The position numbers and the translations under genes are program-made. Of a stretch of DNA of 64,000 bases, positions 38,101-53,100 are shown piece after piece. The notes under the pieces are model-generated. The model saw nothing but the letters and a program-made list of their open reading frames with translations. It did not search any database and was not told the origin of the DNA. The stretch covers positions 60,088-124,087 of the forward strand of contig SJOL01001826.1 in assembly GCA_004794785.1 (NCBI GenBank), written 5' to 3'. Each line of letters begins with the position of its first letter. Within the stretch, counting starts at the first letter, position 1. This DNA is from Opisthorchis felineus (taxonomy: Eukaryota > Platyhelminthes > Trematoda > Opisthorchiida > Opisthorchiidae).

Positions 38101-41100
38101 AACTTTTCGTCATCTGTAAATACATACTTTGAATAAGATGAATTTTAGAAAGAGACCTAGAAAAAAAGTTGAAACCTCGGTATTTCGATAGGTGTCAAAT
38201 GGATTATTCGTTTTTACTTCATAACAACATTTTGTCAGGACCTCATGGCCCCTACATCGTTAGATAGGCGAAGTACATTTATAGAAGTTATCACCATGAA
38301 TGTCATTCATTCCATATGCTTTTGGTCCTATGATGGGTTCAGCCAGCTGTAATACATGTCAGCGGGTTGGTATCAGGGTTCACTTTCATATGTTCCTTTT
38401 TGCAGAGATAAACTCTTTCAACATAGAAGCTGGTAGATATTGAATAAGTGTTCGTTATGCCATTGAGTTTATGAAAACAGACTTTGGAAAATACGGAATT
38501 CCAATCAATCAGTGTCCTATGAAGAATGTCAAGAAAACTTGTGATCTGTCGGTAAATAAATGAGCACTGGTACGAGAATGTCCGAAAGTTTATAATTCAT
38601 CCACCTGATTCAGATTTGTAGTGATCGAAATGTTTGATGAATTCCCTCTCTAATTCAGCCTCAACCAAGTCTGAAGTTTTGATCAAACCCGATATGAAAG
38701 GCGAACAGGATTTGGCCATAATCTTACAAGGCTAGCACTTCAGAATCTCTAGTTTGAAATACCATTGTTTTAAACAACCCAGCTATCAAGAGAATTTTCT
38801 GATGTAATTTGCTTGAGTCATTTTAACTCTGAAGACTTTGTGTTTTAGTGACACAGTGAGTGCTTAGAATTCCAAGATTGCATGGGTTACGATTGCCAAA
38901 AAGGTGCGCTTCCTCTACGGCTGCGGCGAGACAAAATGAGCATGAAGTATCCCATTTACCTCCTCTTGAGATGGTAGCTGAAGGAAATCATGGGTGTTTC
39001 CGTGCAATGGGCTAAATTCTACAAAAATTACACGTGCCGTTTTTATCGTTTGCGGGTGCATTATACCCCAAAGTTTCGGTCTATTATTTTCATCGCGGAC
39101 AGTACATAGTGAACTATGTACTATGTATGTATGTATGGATCAACTGCGTTGAGTTGATGGGTGTGACCTACATCTGACTGTTCAAATCCCGATTACTTAC
39201 TAAATCACTCAGTGAAGATTTCACTTCTCAGCCTCTTCGGGTATTCCAGACGCGAAACCTTCGGTAGATAATAAGGATCTCAGCACTTGCGCATTGACCT
39301 AAAAGTAATAACCATCTCAGATGCACAGCATCTGGCTGTTTCTCTTCCAGCAGGGCTATAACATTCAGACCATGAACGTTATTTTTAGAAGCGGCTGAAT
39401 TTCGCTCCATTATTTTACTTTTCACAGCATCTATCAAAATTGACGAACACACCGGTCGCTTACTGTTATCCGGTTTCGATTGGCTGCAAGGGTGGCTGAA
39501 GGATAATGGGCTGGAACTTCACAGACGGCCTTTGTCAATGATAATGGAGTTTGCAAAACTGATGTCCACGCATCATGAAGACTTACTCCACGTGAGAATC
39601 AACAACTCATTGTTGACTGTTTATTTATTTCTTGTTTCATAATGAATTTAACCTGCAACACATGTCCCACCCTTAAAAAATACCCATAGAAAAGTACGAA
39701 ACTACAGTAGCGGTGCTAGAGTTAGTGGGCTTTGGCTTGTGCTTGTCTATGATGAAGAACTACCTATATGTACACAGCCATGCCTAGGTGAAGTTCACTG
39801 ACTACTCGTTCTTAGAACGGTTCCTGCGTGACCTCGAATAAATGGTACGAATGTCCCAATCACCTACTGAGTTTCAGTTCTTCTCAGAGCATCCATATGA
39901 CGCAGGTTGGTTGGTAGGTATTGTCTTGATTAAGGTCATCAATTTTGAACTACAGCACCACTTCACCCATCGTCAAAAGTACAAATGGACAACAGGGAAC
40001 CCGAAAGGTCATATCGTTAGGTTACCGGGGGCTAGATGAATGGGTGAATGTGAACATTCTCGTTGAAAACTATTTCCACTTCGACCCGATCAAAATCCTT
40101 GAGCTGTTTAGGGCAAAGCAAGTAACCGAGGGGATTCACTCGCAGGAGTTGGCTTTGAGCTGGAGGACGTGAATGATTTCAACTTAAAGTAGATGTTATT
40201 TTGAAAACTTTTGCGTGTCGACCTAAGAAAAATGGTCTTTCTTGTTAATTTGAGCTCGTTTTTAATCGCATCAAATTACATAGACAGCAGAAGCAAACAA
40301 GACGGTGCGAACTCTAGCAACCCACTCACTATAAATTTCCTTCCAACCGACTTGTCCATATAGCTTAGTTTTAATGGACGAAGTCTCCCCCTGAACTGGG
40401 AATCAATTAATGATCGTACGTCTGCTTTAGGCAAACTGCAGCAATGCAGCTCTCTATAATAATCAACGCCAGTTGGTCTCTTGAAGAAATCTTCTTAAAG
40501 TGTTTCCTCTGCCATGGTGAACAACCACATTGCAAGCTTCGACTGACATTTCGTTGCGCGAGAGAAGTCAGTCCGTGGTGAAAAGAAAAAGTGGGCGGTT
40601 CCTTGTTGGGAACCATCAGTAGCGCGTATCTCACAAGCCTCTCAGGAGATTCGAACTCGCGACTTTCTGGTTAGTATTTAAACAATATGCTCTGGGGTCT
40701 CAGCGGATTGTTCAGCGATCTGATTAACTTACCTTTAGACAGGAGGGAGCACCATGGTAAGTGTGTTTCTTTGCCTGTCGGTATTTCACCGTGTAGTAAC
40801 TTCAGTTGTGGGATGAAATTATGAAGGATGATTTCAAATCCTCTCACCACCTTCAAAATATAAGTACTCTGCTCAAAAAAGGATCAGTTTCAAAGGTCAC
40901 ATAACCCTCTTCTGAGAACCCGCCACCAAAATCGGATCAGGCGAGATGAAATGTATGGTTGAGAACTGGCTGTGGTTTGTCCTGTCTAAGTGCTATCTAG
41001 TAATACCACTGATCAGCTGTTCGTGACTGAGAGGTATATGGCTCAGCTGCTAAATGGATGAAACAGCTCTATATGGCTTTCTGTCTTCTCAGCATATATT

Positions 41101-44100
41101 AGCTTAACTTGTGCGAAACAATTATAATCAGGATTTATGTCTCTGTTCACTTTGTGAGTGTTCACGCTCTTACATGAAGTTTCAACACCTGGGGTCCTTT
41201 TCGGTGTTTAGGACACTTGGAGATAGCTTGGGAGTGCGTAAGGATTTAGTGTTACTTTTTAAGTATACAGTCGGAGCGTTTAAAGTATTTTGCCAACGCA
41301 CACTCAGATTTCTGCAGGAAACGATGGCGCATTGTACGCGAAATTCACTGGGAGTTAGGCTGTCATAACATTTCGGCGCCCCTCATCACTGATTTGTTGA
41401 TTGACAAGCCGTCGGTTTGGAGATTCATTATGAGATACTTCAGCATCTACTGTGAGTGAGAAATGGAATTTAGAACGTTGAGTTACATGAGGCATCTGAT
41501 GAGAATCGATGCAACTGCTGAAACAGCCCAGAAGGATACAGGCAAATTTGGTAGAACTGGTATGCTTATTAACATATCAGTTGTTTATGTGACAAATGCA
41601 TAGACGAACTGTAGTCTGAAAGTCGTCAAATAAGAATCCTAGCTAGGTGGTTGGAGTAAGAGATACAGACTGAGAGACGCACGCTCGAAAAGCACCTACG
41701 ACTTTCCGACCATTAGTACAGGGGTAATCGTTTTGTCTTAGGGAAATCATCGGTGCTAAATAATAACCCCGAAGTCTTAGGTTATCAGTTTAAATGGGAT
41801 GACAAGAAGAAGCAACAAATGTTTTGGAACTAAGGCCTCTAATTGCTCGTCTTCTCTTTTCAGATGACCTGGACAAATATGCGTTCCACTTTTCCTTCAG
41901 TACCACCCGCTCTAATTAAGTTCATGCTGGATGAGTACATGGTTGACGACGAACACATAACAAACCCTATTTGGCAAGTGGATGCGCACGATGACACTGC
42001 GGCGAATGAGGACCGTGAGTACTAAGGTGTTGATTTAGTTACGTATGACCAATAAAAAAAATCAAAAGATTGCACGTGTTGATTTGTGTCAACAGGACCA
42101 GAAAGACCAATACCTTGCATTTAAGTGTCGGTGTTTCCAGAGTTTCTTAACATACTACCTCTTTTGGCACCAGAGCCATTGGAAGGTTGAAGTTCACAAA
42201 ACAAGTAGATATCCATTTTGACGAATTGGTTAAAGGTCTCGGAATACGCAACTCCAGAGAAACAAAAGCCACCTACGAAAAACTCAAGTACTATTTAGGG
42301 TTAGATTTTTTGCACATTTTTGCACTCACTAGAGGTGGTCGTGGAACAACTGCCAGAAATATCGCCTCAAGGAGTTGTCCCGGAGTATTGCTCAGATAAA
42401 ACAAGACGAATCGGCCATTTACTGTTATCAAAACGGCTATGTGGACATGAGATTTACAGAAGAGATATCTAACTCCAAGTTTATTGCAACAGACCGATAT
42501 TTCACATTGATTCATTCTGAAGAACGAAGTACATCAGCTTGTTCAAGGTTTAGTAAGTGCCATTAAACATTCTTATCTGCGCAACTTACATTATTCGGTT
42601 GACTCATACCACTATTCCTATCCTGTAAGCATGTGTCTGGAACCGATATGCCTCAACCATTCAGTCAACACAACATTTATTAAACTTATCATCTACATCC
42701 CCTCAATCTTCTCATGTACCTGTGGGAAAAATTCTCCGCTAGGATCAGCGCAATATGTCCGGGTACATTTTGTTCCTCAGTCATATTCATCGTGACCATC
42801 TGAAATACCGAAACTAGTCTGATGCGCAAATAGAACTTTCCATACAACCTTGAGTTGCCCAAGGCAACCCTAGAGCCCACATGAGCATCAGGTACTGGAA
42901 TTACCGTCAGATAAATTTCACATTTTTTGGTTAAAAATCCAACAACGATTTTGCAGGTGTCGCGTGCTTGGCAGGTCCTAATGAATCACCGATAGTTTTC
43001 AGACATGGCATCTTTAGCTTTTCCACTATCTGCTGAGATTTTTGCCAAACGGTACGAAATTTGCAGAATATACAGAATGCAATTGACTGAAAGAGGTCAT
43101 GGAGGTCGAAAGTAAGTAAATTCATTAATCTACAGGCTGGACCGAAAATCCTACAAGACCACCTGGTCTTTCATCACAGCATCCTGCTGGAAAACTAAAG
43201 TGCAGTGCCAACCGAATCATCTAATATAGTTGTCCATGTACTTATTTTCCTCTGCTGGTCACGTTCACTTGAGTCATTTTGCTTGAAGTTTGCTAATAAT
43301 GAGCGTTTTTGGTCTTCCGTCATACAGCTTTTGCTATCTTTTGTCACAACTTAAACTGGGCCATAGATAGTGGAAAACGGAAAGTTCTTTCATCCATGAA
43401 TTTATCGTTTTACAGTTTTCGGATCCAAAGGTTTCCAGACATCCACGGTTGAATAAGGTGAAAAAGGGTAAAGCTAGAAGTCCCAGGCCTACTAGTTGAA
43501 CACAGGGTAGTCGGCCTGCACGTTATTACATTCAAATCGAAATTGAATCCCCCTATTTGTACTTTTCGTCTACAGCACCCGATGTCATTGGGCAGATTTT
43601 ACAAGGTTGGCGCTCCAAAGAGAGCGCTCAGTACCAAAATCAACACCAGCGGTATGGACCCACCTATAGACCAAGAGATCCATGGACTGTGTTCAAGATG
43701 CCCGAAACTGAGGAGCTGCTAAAAAGATTGGATCAACGGCTGGAAGGTAGTTGCGTCTCTTTGTTTTTTTTGTCGTATTGTCATGTGTTCATTGGGGCAA
43801 GCGTGAGAAGGTGTTTTTTAAGTACACCAGGAGAAATCAATAAAAGAGTAATGATATAAACCCTCACCAAGATCGGAATTGAATATGATGAAAGGAATCT
43901 GGGGTCGAAAGGTGTGCATCTCACCTGTTAGATGAATGCCGGGTGAGTGAGGTGGACTTCAAGTGCATTTATATGCAAGGCTATTTTCTTCAGTCAAACA
44001 AATCAGATACACAAATTGTAGTTGGAAATGTGTACATATCACCTACCCGACCAGATTGGTCTAGATTCGAGTTTCTGAACAAGACAAAATCAGGTTTAAG

Positions 44101-47100
44101 GTCTGTTTAATGGTGATTACGAATTATAGGAAAACTTACGGAGAAGTAAACCAGAAAATATAAACATTATTATTTCCGACGGTTTACCAGCCTTGCTTGC
44201 AATAAATATTTGAGTACCACCACTACGGACCGTCAGTGGCAGTATCAGCTACTAGTAGGTAGCAGAGGAGCAAAACCGATGGTGCTACCCATACTATACA
44301 CCCTTCTTATCTGATACTGTGGGAAACCCACCACCAACGCAGGAACTCTGACAAAGGAACAATTCTGGGGGACAGTATTGTAATTTTGACCAGCTTGTCT
44401 ACCTTTCCTTGGCAGAAGTAAGTCAAGCGGTTCACTTTCGGCACTTTTTCCATTAAGCAAACGAAAATTTAGTTGACTATGAGGCTTTCCAAAGCTACGT
44501 CAGGGTGAGATTAAAGATATCCGTGGATAACGCAAAGAATGGTGTTTGGAATCATGTAAATAGCATTTGTGCATTTGTTAAACATGGCGAAACTGAAAAT
44601 AATTAGCTATATGTCATTTGAATAAATGCGAAAGTATATTTTTATGCCAAGTACACCGGAAAGAGGGAAAAGTAAACAGCCGAAAAAGACCAACAAGAAG
44701 AATGATGGACTGACACAAGTTCGACTAGCTATTTCGTAATCATCCATTGCTCTGTTTAGTTTCTATTATCAATAACCTTAATCCGTATTACGCTAATTTT
44801 TCAGAATTTACTCCACTAAATCGCCGATTGCGTTAAACGAGGCCGGTTTTAGCCACTACTGTCCTCAAGTGTTTTTGCAACAATGCTAGTGGCAACAGCC
44901 GTTTACATTTGGCAATCTTGAATATGTGCTAAAGGGCAGAAATTTCTGTTTGAGTGTAAATGAGAACCCGAACATCTCCCCAAATTGGTCAGGTAGTGGA
45001 TGTAGCCTTGAGGGGCTTTTGAATGCAGTGGCACTTCATGAGGTAAAATTAGTCTACATGAAGGGGTTCCTCTTGCAGAGCACTCCACTGTAGTCTTCTT
45101 GCTAGATAAGAGTAACAGCATATCTCTCTGAGTTGTCTAGACACCTTCCCAGCGGCGTTTCGAATGCTGTCCTCGTCTTGTAGCATATACAATCCGGTTT
45201 CATAATCAGATATTTCTTTCCCCATCCTGGGAAGTTATTATCAACCTGCGTGCGAAATCAGTACATTAATTTTAGTTTATGGATTAGATTTAACTATATA
45301 TCAGATTCAGGTAACTTATTACCATCTTATGGTTGCACATGTCACTGCGATCAAACTTTGTCCCTGGCGGTCTATGTATGGTATTTCCATATCCCTGACA
45401 AGCACGTCATCCGGCCAATCGGCTAACATTCTCATAAAACTCCTGATGAAAAGCACTCATTTATCGTTGTGATTTCAATGCATTCTAACAACCCATAGTA
45501 TAATAGCTTGATATCTTTTCAGATGCTGGATAACCTAGCGTAATTATTTTCTCCCATGAGTATATTACTGTTTTTCCTAGAGGCCAAGCACCCAGACTCA
45601 AATACATTAATTTTATCCTATACGTAGCCCAGTTCCTCAGATTTTGAATGAAAACCAACTTTGTGCTTATAATCACATCTGCTTCTTAACTCAACCCTAT
45701 ATTTACGATTGCATCAAAAACGGTGAGGGGCACGCTTATCATACGGAGATTATTCATAAGTTATTTTTTACACGAATCTTTCACTGATATGTTTATACGG
45801 GCTAACATGATTGGAGATTCACAATTCACAATCAGTAACCATTCGGAAAACACCATGTTGTCTCTTGTTCTCAAACAGCACAAAAAATCGGTTTTCGCTG
45901 GACGGAACTTTTGAAACAATTTTCCCCACTACAGGCGATCCAGGCGGCACCTGAGCCTGAAAGTATCATGATAAACCGCCCGGAAAGTCGACAGCGACGT
46001 CTAATCGTTAAGCGTAACCAAAGTCAGCATGCCACAAGCTCCTCCACTACTACCGAGGATGAAGTGCACCATCGCAAAACTCCGACAGCAGATATTTTAT
46101 TGATGTCTCCACGTAACAGAAGAATAACAGACAGCGAATTGATGAAAGTAAGACCACCTTTAGAACCAAATCTTCCAACGCTTAACAAACCTGCTCAATC
46201 CAAAGGAGAACCTACTAGAGTTTCACGTGGGCGTGGAGTTAATCAGACGGTAAGCAACTTTAACTGCCTTGGAAAAATCTGTTTCATACCTATATAGCTC
46301 TGACTTGAATTTTAAGGCGCGTTGCCTGTGCAATATTTAACTTATTAGTTTGGTGTAAAAATTGATGACAGTAATGATGCTATCATTACAGGCGATATTA
46401 TTTGTGCCTTACCCTAACATCGCTTTTTTAACAAACTCTGCATACGCCCAGTGTGGTGTTTGAGGATGGAAATTTGTGGACTCTCAAATGGATAAATCAG
46501 CAGCAAGCTATCGGTGAGCTTTCATCCGCCATAGGAGTGGTATGCGACATATGTAAAAGATTCCTCGGTATTCTGAGTATTCGCACAAGTGATCACGGAC
46601 ACCGTCTTTATGTGACACGCTCAGCTGGAGATAACTGCAAAAAGATCTTTTCGAGTCCCACTTTGAGACCTTTATAGGTAATAAACACATTTTCAACCTG
46701 TGTTAGTTTCACCAAAGACGTTCTATTAAGAACGGACTGGTTGTTGCTGGCTTTTACCAATCCAGAATTATCCCGGAATTTCTTACATTACGATTATCGG
46801 TTTGGTACTCACCGCGGACTTACTCGTTATTGACTAATGCGTTCAGCGTTCGATGGTTGTCGGCGTATCGATATGTCAAAATAAATCTGGAAACTTGTCA
46901 AGCAAAGGACTGTGGCGTTGGCGGCAATCTCATTTGGAGCCTGGAGTTCATCCACAACAGCTGTCTTTTATATGGTTCCTAGACAGTATCTAATAACTCT
47001 AAAGTACTAGGTCGGTCCCGAGATGTTTTTTTGGTCTGCTTGAAATCTGATTTGCGTTGTGATCTCACTTCCTTGTGCCTGGTTGGTTCGCTGGACGCTT

Positions 47101-50100
47101 CCATTTCGTCAGTTGTGCTTTTCTGTTATGATCGTGCAGTTTCCTTCTTGCCTTGTGGTCTGATTTCGTTCCACTTGACTAGCTGATTGAATAGCCTTCC
47201 GTTTTTAGTAGCTTTCTTTCCTTGATCTGATTTGCCCACTGGTTCTGGTTAAGCTTTGATTTCCTATAGGGTTCAGAGTTTCAAGGCTGAATCCATTAAT
47301 GTCGCAGGACCAAATGTGCATCATGTTTTTTTGCCTCGTTACGGCCTTGTTATGGAAATTCAGAGCCCGTTGCATAAGGGGAAACTTTTCATATGAATGT
47401 CAAAACCATGGAAGGGATTGGGCTCACGATCAGCTTTCTGTACTATTTGGTTTATCTGTACCAAGCCCAGTGGGTAAAGACTTAAAGCACTAAATATCCT
47501 CCCCATTAAAAGTAAACAGCCATTTACAGCTGATGCAATTTTTGAAGGGGGTCTGTTCATACAACCTGAATGGTCCGCTCATAATCTAACCTTCGTCAGT
47601 GAATCTAAAATGACCTACCCCAGAGCCCTCACTATGCACTACTCGCCAATCGTCATGCTAAAAGTCAGTTATTTCAAATTCTGCAGCCAGCTGCTTGCAG
47701 TCGTCTTCAGCCAGTCAGTGGCTTTTCGAAAATCGCCTTTTTCATTTTATCTGGGGTATACACCATCCCAAGAGGTCGGCGAATAGGGCTTATCAGCCCA
47801 ATTCGCATGAGAATTACTCTCGATATTACTTGAAATGGCTGAGCGAAAACGAAAATTCCGGGTCCCTTCCCTCACCAATACACAACCGTTTTGAGGGGTG
47901 TGATAAGGGTGTTCTTCCAGGTGGAGTAGACCGCTTAGGTAGTTTTCACTTGATTTCAGTACGTGCTAAAAATTTAGGAAGCCGACTGTCGGTGACTACT
48001 TAGTTAACTGTTCCTGAGTTCTCTTAATCAGCATAGGGGATCTGGTAATTGGCAAATCGTGGGCTTGAAATTTATACAATTGATAATTATGGGACACAAA
48101 TGGTCAGCTCTGGAAAAACAGAACAACAAATTTTTATTTTTGAGTGGAACTCATCAGGTCGATGCAGAAGTAGTTGGGCAGCTGAATTTCAGGTCCTAAG
48201 CAGCAAACTACCACCAAACTCATTTCTACTCATGGCGTGTTTAAAAACAAAAGCTGTCTTTTTGATGTCAACATTTGTGTTCGGAATCTGGCTCTTCGTG
48301 AATAATCAGTTAACAGTCAACGAGCAGTGGAGTTGTCAGTATGCGTAGATTCGGGAATTTTCAATGAAGGTCTGGCTATATGGGTGGATCCAATCTATAA
48401 TGAAGAGCCGGAAGTGCCGTGCAGATATCTTCTCCTTATTGGGAAATATCAGCGGTGAGAACTAAGCCATCTGACCACGGCCGGCTAAGCAGCAGTGTGA
48501 TTAACAACGTGCGAGTTTGAACCTCCTTGGATATTTTCGAGATGCTCACTGCTGAGTGCTTTTAATAGGAAGAAGGCAGCTGAACACTGCTTCCGGGCCT
48601 TTTGACATAAGTAAACTTCACTTGCGAGGCGAAATCTCGATTAAAAAACACTGAAATTCTATCAAAGTGGCTTCTCTACGAAAAAAACAGTATTGCAGCT
48701 CTAGCGCTGGTAGGTTGTGTAGTCTGTCTTTCCCTCAATGTAGGGTACATTTTCACGACAATCAACCGAGCAACAAGAATTCCCCCCCTAGGTATTACCT
48801 AAACTTACTGACAAACAAATTACAAGGTATGACTTTGTTGCGAGCATTACAAGCGCCCAAATGGAACGCGATGCTGCTGATGTTTTGGGCCTACGAGATG
48901 ACTGGATCCTGGCTTGGCCCAGGTATATTTAACATCTAGAGGTGTCAGTCAACATTAAGGCACGTAATGTGAAGAGCGCCATTGTAGGATGAGGGCCTTG
49001 TATGTTTGCTCATCCACCAGTATTGACCGAACGGTAGCGTCTTCTATTCCTTATCATGAAGCCCGTCGTTGTGAATCTGAAGAGTGACTCTTTAGATGTG
49101 CTTAAAATTTCCGTAAAGGATGAAACAGCCGTACAGCGCTTCTCGGCTTTTAACATCCGCTGATCACAGCTGCTCAATGAAACCGCGGTTTGTAAGGATA
49201 AGCGGTTAGAAAAACAGGACGTTGCAAAAAAGTAGTTTTTTGCGTAAAAAACCTTTTATGCTGATGAATACGGACAAATAATATGTGTGAAACTTTCAAT
49301 TACTTGCAGCGCACTTCCCTTGATGCTGTCCTGCAAGATATCTCGCCTGATGCACAAGAAGATGCCATCTATCATCTTAATCAACTTTTAACTTCGCTAT
49401 CTAAATCCGATATGAAAAAGCTCATGCAGACAAACGGGCGCCTTGAAAGCGCAGTCGATCGCGCAAAGAGTAGTGCGCGTGGAACACGAAGGCGAAATAA
49501 GTTGTGCGAGAGTCAACCAAATATGAACTCATTGTTTGAACAAGGTGATGAGGAGCCTCTGGCTAGAAACGGACAGCTGCCAGCGAATATTGCAGCTCGT
49601 TCGCCCGTATTCACCCAGTCCAGTAGATTTTTCAATTCAGCTTCTTCTACTAACAATTTGGCAAAGAGTATGCTGCAGCTGCCAATCGGAGAAAACGAGG
49701 AAAGTCATTTGCGTACACCAGAGCCTAATGAGCTACTTCTTGTAAGTAAAGATTATGAACAGTTTCGAATGTCAACCATTGGAAAGGGAATGAGCAAACT
49801 GAGAGGTCCCTTGCAGCAATTTGGACTTAACAATCCCCTTCGGCCTCAAGTTAGCGGAAGTCTTGGAAATTTGTCAGCTCCTCAAATGTGGATTCAAGGT
49901 TCTCGGGAGGCAAGTTCGATTTCAGGAGCAGAATCCATAAGTGATCGATTGCAGCACGGATTGTACAGAGATGACAATTTGGTAAATGTTGCGTCACGTG
50001 TTCAGCAAGGGTACACCGTGGTCAATGTGACGCTCACGCGAACTGCTGATACTGGCTTTGGTTTGGTGCTTGTGGATGGCGAGGTAGGTTCTTTATTCTT

Positions 50101-53100
50101 CAGGATAAAATACTCGCTATACAACCCATTCATAACTCTGTTTGAGTGCACTTTGTGGCACCCCGAGAATCGTGTCGTTTTTTGCTTAGCACGCACAAGT
50201 ATGTGCCATATTACATTTAGAAATGAGAAGGAGCACCTTAAAAATAGTGTACGCTGTACTTTAACTTATGAAAGCAATGAGCGATAATTTAGAACATCTA
50301 CATAAGCCAAGTTTACTTGGTTTCCTTTAAATTTATGGATAAAAATGCTGCACAGAGATTCATATACCTTCTACGTTCTGAATAAGGAACACTGGTAGAA
50401 CCAAACACAGCAACCGACGCAGAAATTGAGAACTTAACTATGTAGGAATCTAGTACGGAAATTCTAAATTGAAAATATTTTGAAGAGAACCTCTGCCCAC
50501 TACATATTCCAGATTTTCCGTCATTATCGATGCTACTAGACACTTTGTATCGTTTATTTCACGTTGCTTACGAGAGTACTCAAAGACCTGATTCAGGAAC
50601 AGAATTATCCAAGGGAGGAGGATGTGTGGACTACATCTTCAAACTCCAAGTATTAGAACGACAGCATGCGCATAGGCGTCATACATTATCGGTGTTTAGG
50701 TTTAGGTGGTTGAGGGATTAATGGAGTTCATATTGAAACCACCTTCGTTTGAGCGGTCCTAGTCTTGTGCTGGCGCAGCCATTCTGGTGATCCCACACGA
50801 AAAAGGGATACAATAGATTCGACTTTATCTTTTAATAGAGCTTATCAGCAATGCGTATCTTTGACCATTCCGGAGTGGGAACTGCAGACAACTGGTATAC
50901 GAGGCGAGCGTGCTATCAGCGCACACTGCGCAACAGTGTATGCTCCAGACATGTGTGAATATCACAAGCTTTTTGTACGCGCATACTTGTGGGCACATGA
51001 GAGTGTACTGATAGCTCCCAAATGCATTTTCGCAAGCCGTGGTATTTGACAAAGATGCCCACCCCCTCCATTTTTGATATTGCCATTGGCGAGTTAATGA
51101 GACAGATTCTAGAGGGTCTTCGACATCTTCGTGTTCATATCTGTTCCAGCCAGGGCATTCTCAGCCTGTCATATGCGGACCATAATATTCGCATTTTTGA
51201 AAAGCAAATGGAAGAACCAACATTGGTAGAAATGCTGACCGATGTCGTCCAGCCCTCTTGCATGTGCTCCGCGCTCCCAACGTACAAAACCATTCCGCCA
51301 GACTAGACTCGCCTGGATACGCCTCTTGAAACCTTGGAAGGGGGACTGAATATTGTGGGATTTGCGTTGATCCTGACGGTAGTGTGGCAGACGAATTAAA
51401 TGCCGAAATCTCAAAGGCCGTATTCGCGTTTGCCGATTTGCGCTATGCTTGGCCTCAAAAATCGCATCATTGGGTCCTAAAGGATGTCTGTATTAGATTA
51501 AATGTAAGTTGCATTGTTGAGTGAGTAGAGGTCTTTGTCATGGAGGTCGAAGGATCTGGGATATCTTCAGGTCTCTGACCACCGATGTCTCAGAACTACC
51601 ATCGGAACTAGCCTACACCTGCAAATTGGCAATGAGATGATCAAGTAACGGGTCTTAGGTTAAGCAGAAGGTATTTCACTCAAGAAGTTCATGCAGCACT
51701 GCGAACTAACGTGGCTAGTCCATGCGTTGAGTATGACGAGTTACTGTTTGCGGGGAAAGGTGCTGTATTTCATGCCTACTGTAAGGTGTAGACGGGCAGA
51801 ATGTGATCTGACTAAAAATCTGGTTGCCTTTGTTTCTGTTCACCTTCCACAAGGGGACCCACGCGGCCTTTCTTGTACTTGACGGGAAGAAATGCAAGAT
51901 GCGGTGACCGTCCCATATCAATGGCATTTATGCCATCGGCTTCTCCCCACAAAAACTGACTGTGTAATGTGAAGGCCTCTAGGGCATTTGTGATGGGCTA
52001 ACCCTAGGTAACTTTTTGGTTTCCAATAAAGAGCTTTACTCAAGTAAATTGCCATGGTGTTGCTGCTAATGATAAGGAGGACGATGGTAATTTTTTGATG
52101 GTAAGTAAATCATGCGTTTACACCTAAACGGTCGGTTACCTACACATCTTGCAGGACAATGATTCTTCTAGAAAGGCCAGTCACAGGTAACGCTGTACAC
52201 GACCTCAGTGGGAAGGGTGTTAATTCTGAGGGTGGAAAAAATTAATGGATCAGGTTGTCAGATGCTATTGCACACATCACCTTCAAACGATGACAAAATG
52301 TGATGCTGGTGACGTACTATCTGTCCCTATAATATATTTATTCAAAGACTATCCACTTTGAGCACTATTTTCATCGTTTTAAAGAACATTCCCGATAGAA
52401 AGATTCCTCTTAAACCCTAGGAAACTTATCTGACAAAACCTGACAAAGTGGTGCCTAATTAGGAGCTACAGTATCTCATTTTACTGTCATTATTAAAGTC
52501 TTCAGGAAATAATTTCCGCTTTATACAACCCGAAGCGGTGGGGAACGCAGTAATCCGAGACCCCTCGGAAGCCTTTAATAGTGCTTGTGACCAAACATTA
52601 GGCAACCTTTGATGTCCCCGAAAAGGAACGCTACCAAGTGAACTTTTACCTATGTCCCTGTTGTTGGCCTTATTAAAGGTTGTATCCGGCTAGAACAGCA
52701 TTGTGAAACAAACTTTTTATTCGGAGCGCAAAACCCTACGGGACCTATACGCGCAGGCTTTCGTAGAAAGTTAGACCTGTAACGTTAGGCTTCATATGCT
52801 GCCAGTTTGAGATTGCGTACGTAATTGATTAACCATTTGTGAAGTATTCTGGAAAACGTACAACCGGCCACGTCCATTCGCATTCTCGTGCTAAACCCCG
52901 ACCAAATCCACATCCCACCTAGCATTTCACACCTTAAATTTGGTCGAAATTCCAAACAAAGAAATAATATTAGCTAATGAGCGCTAAACATTACATTGAT
53001 TGTCGTTTCCCAGCCGAGCAAACAACAAAATAACTGAAAGCACGCAGTAAAGTTCAAGACTCTACCGAAGGTTAATAAGATGTTCCACTATTCAGATCAG

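Larger units (their letters stand above)
33286..39429 (+). other. Intron of the DIL-PDZ gene, about 6.1 kb
   Basis: Contains hammerhead repeat locus 7 and a minus-strand fluke-type repeat near 35.1 kb. Other short frames (for example 34455-34718, 37446-37700) show no features. Confidence 0.6.

Noticed and set aside
41490..41530. CTGATGAGAATC followed by GAAAC, resembling a hammerhead core
   Set aside because: The intervening bases do not form helix II, no cleavage triplet follows, and there is no family similarity around it.
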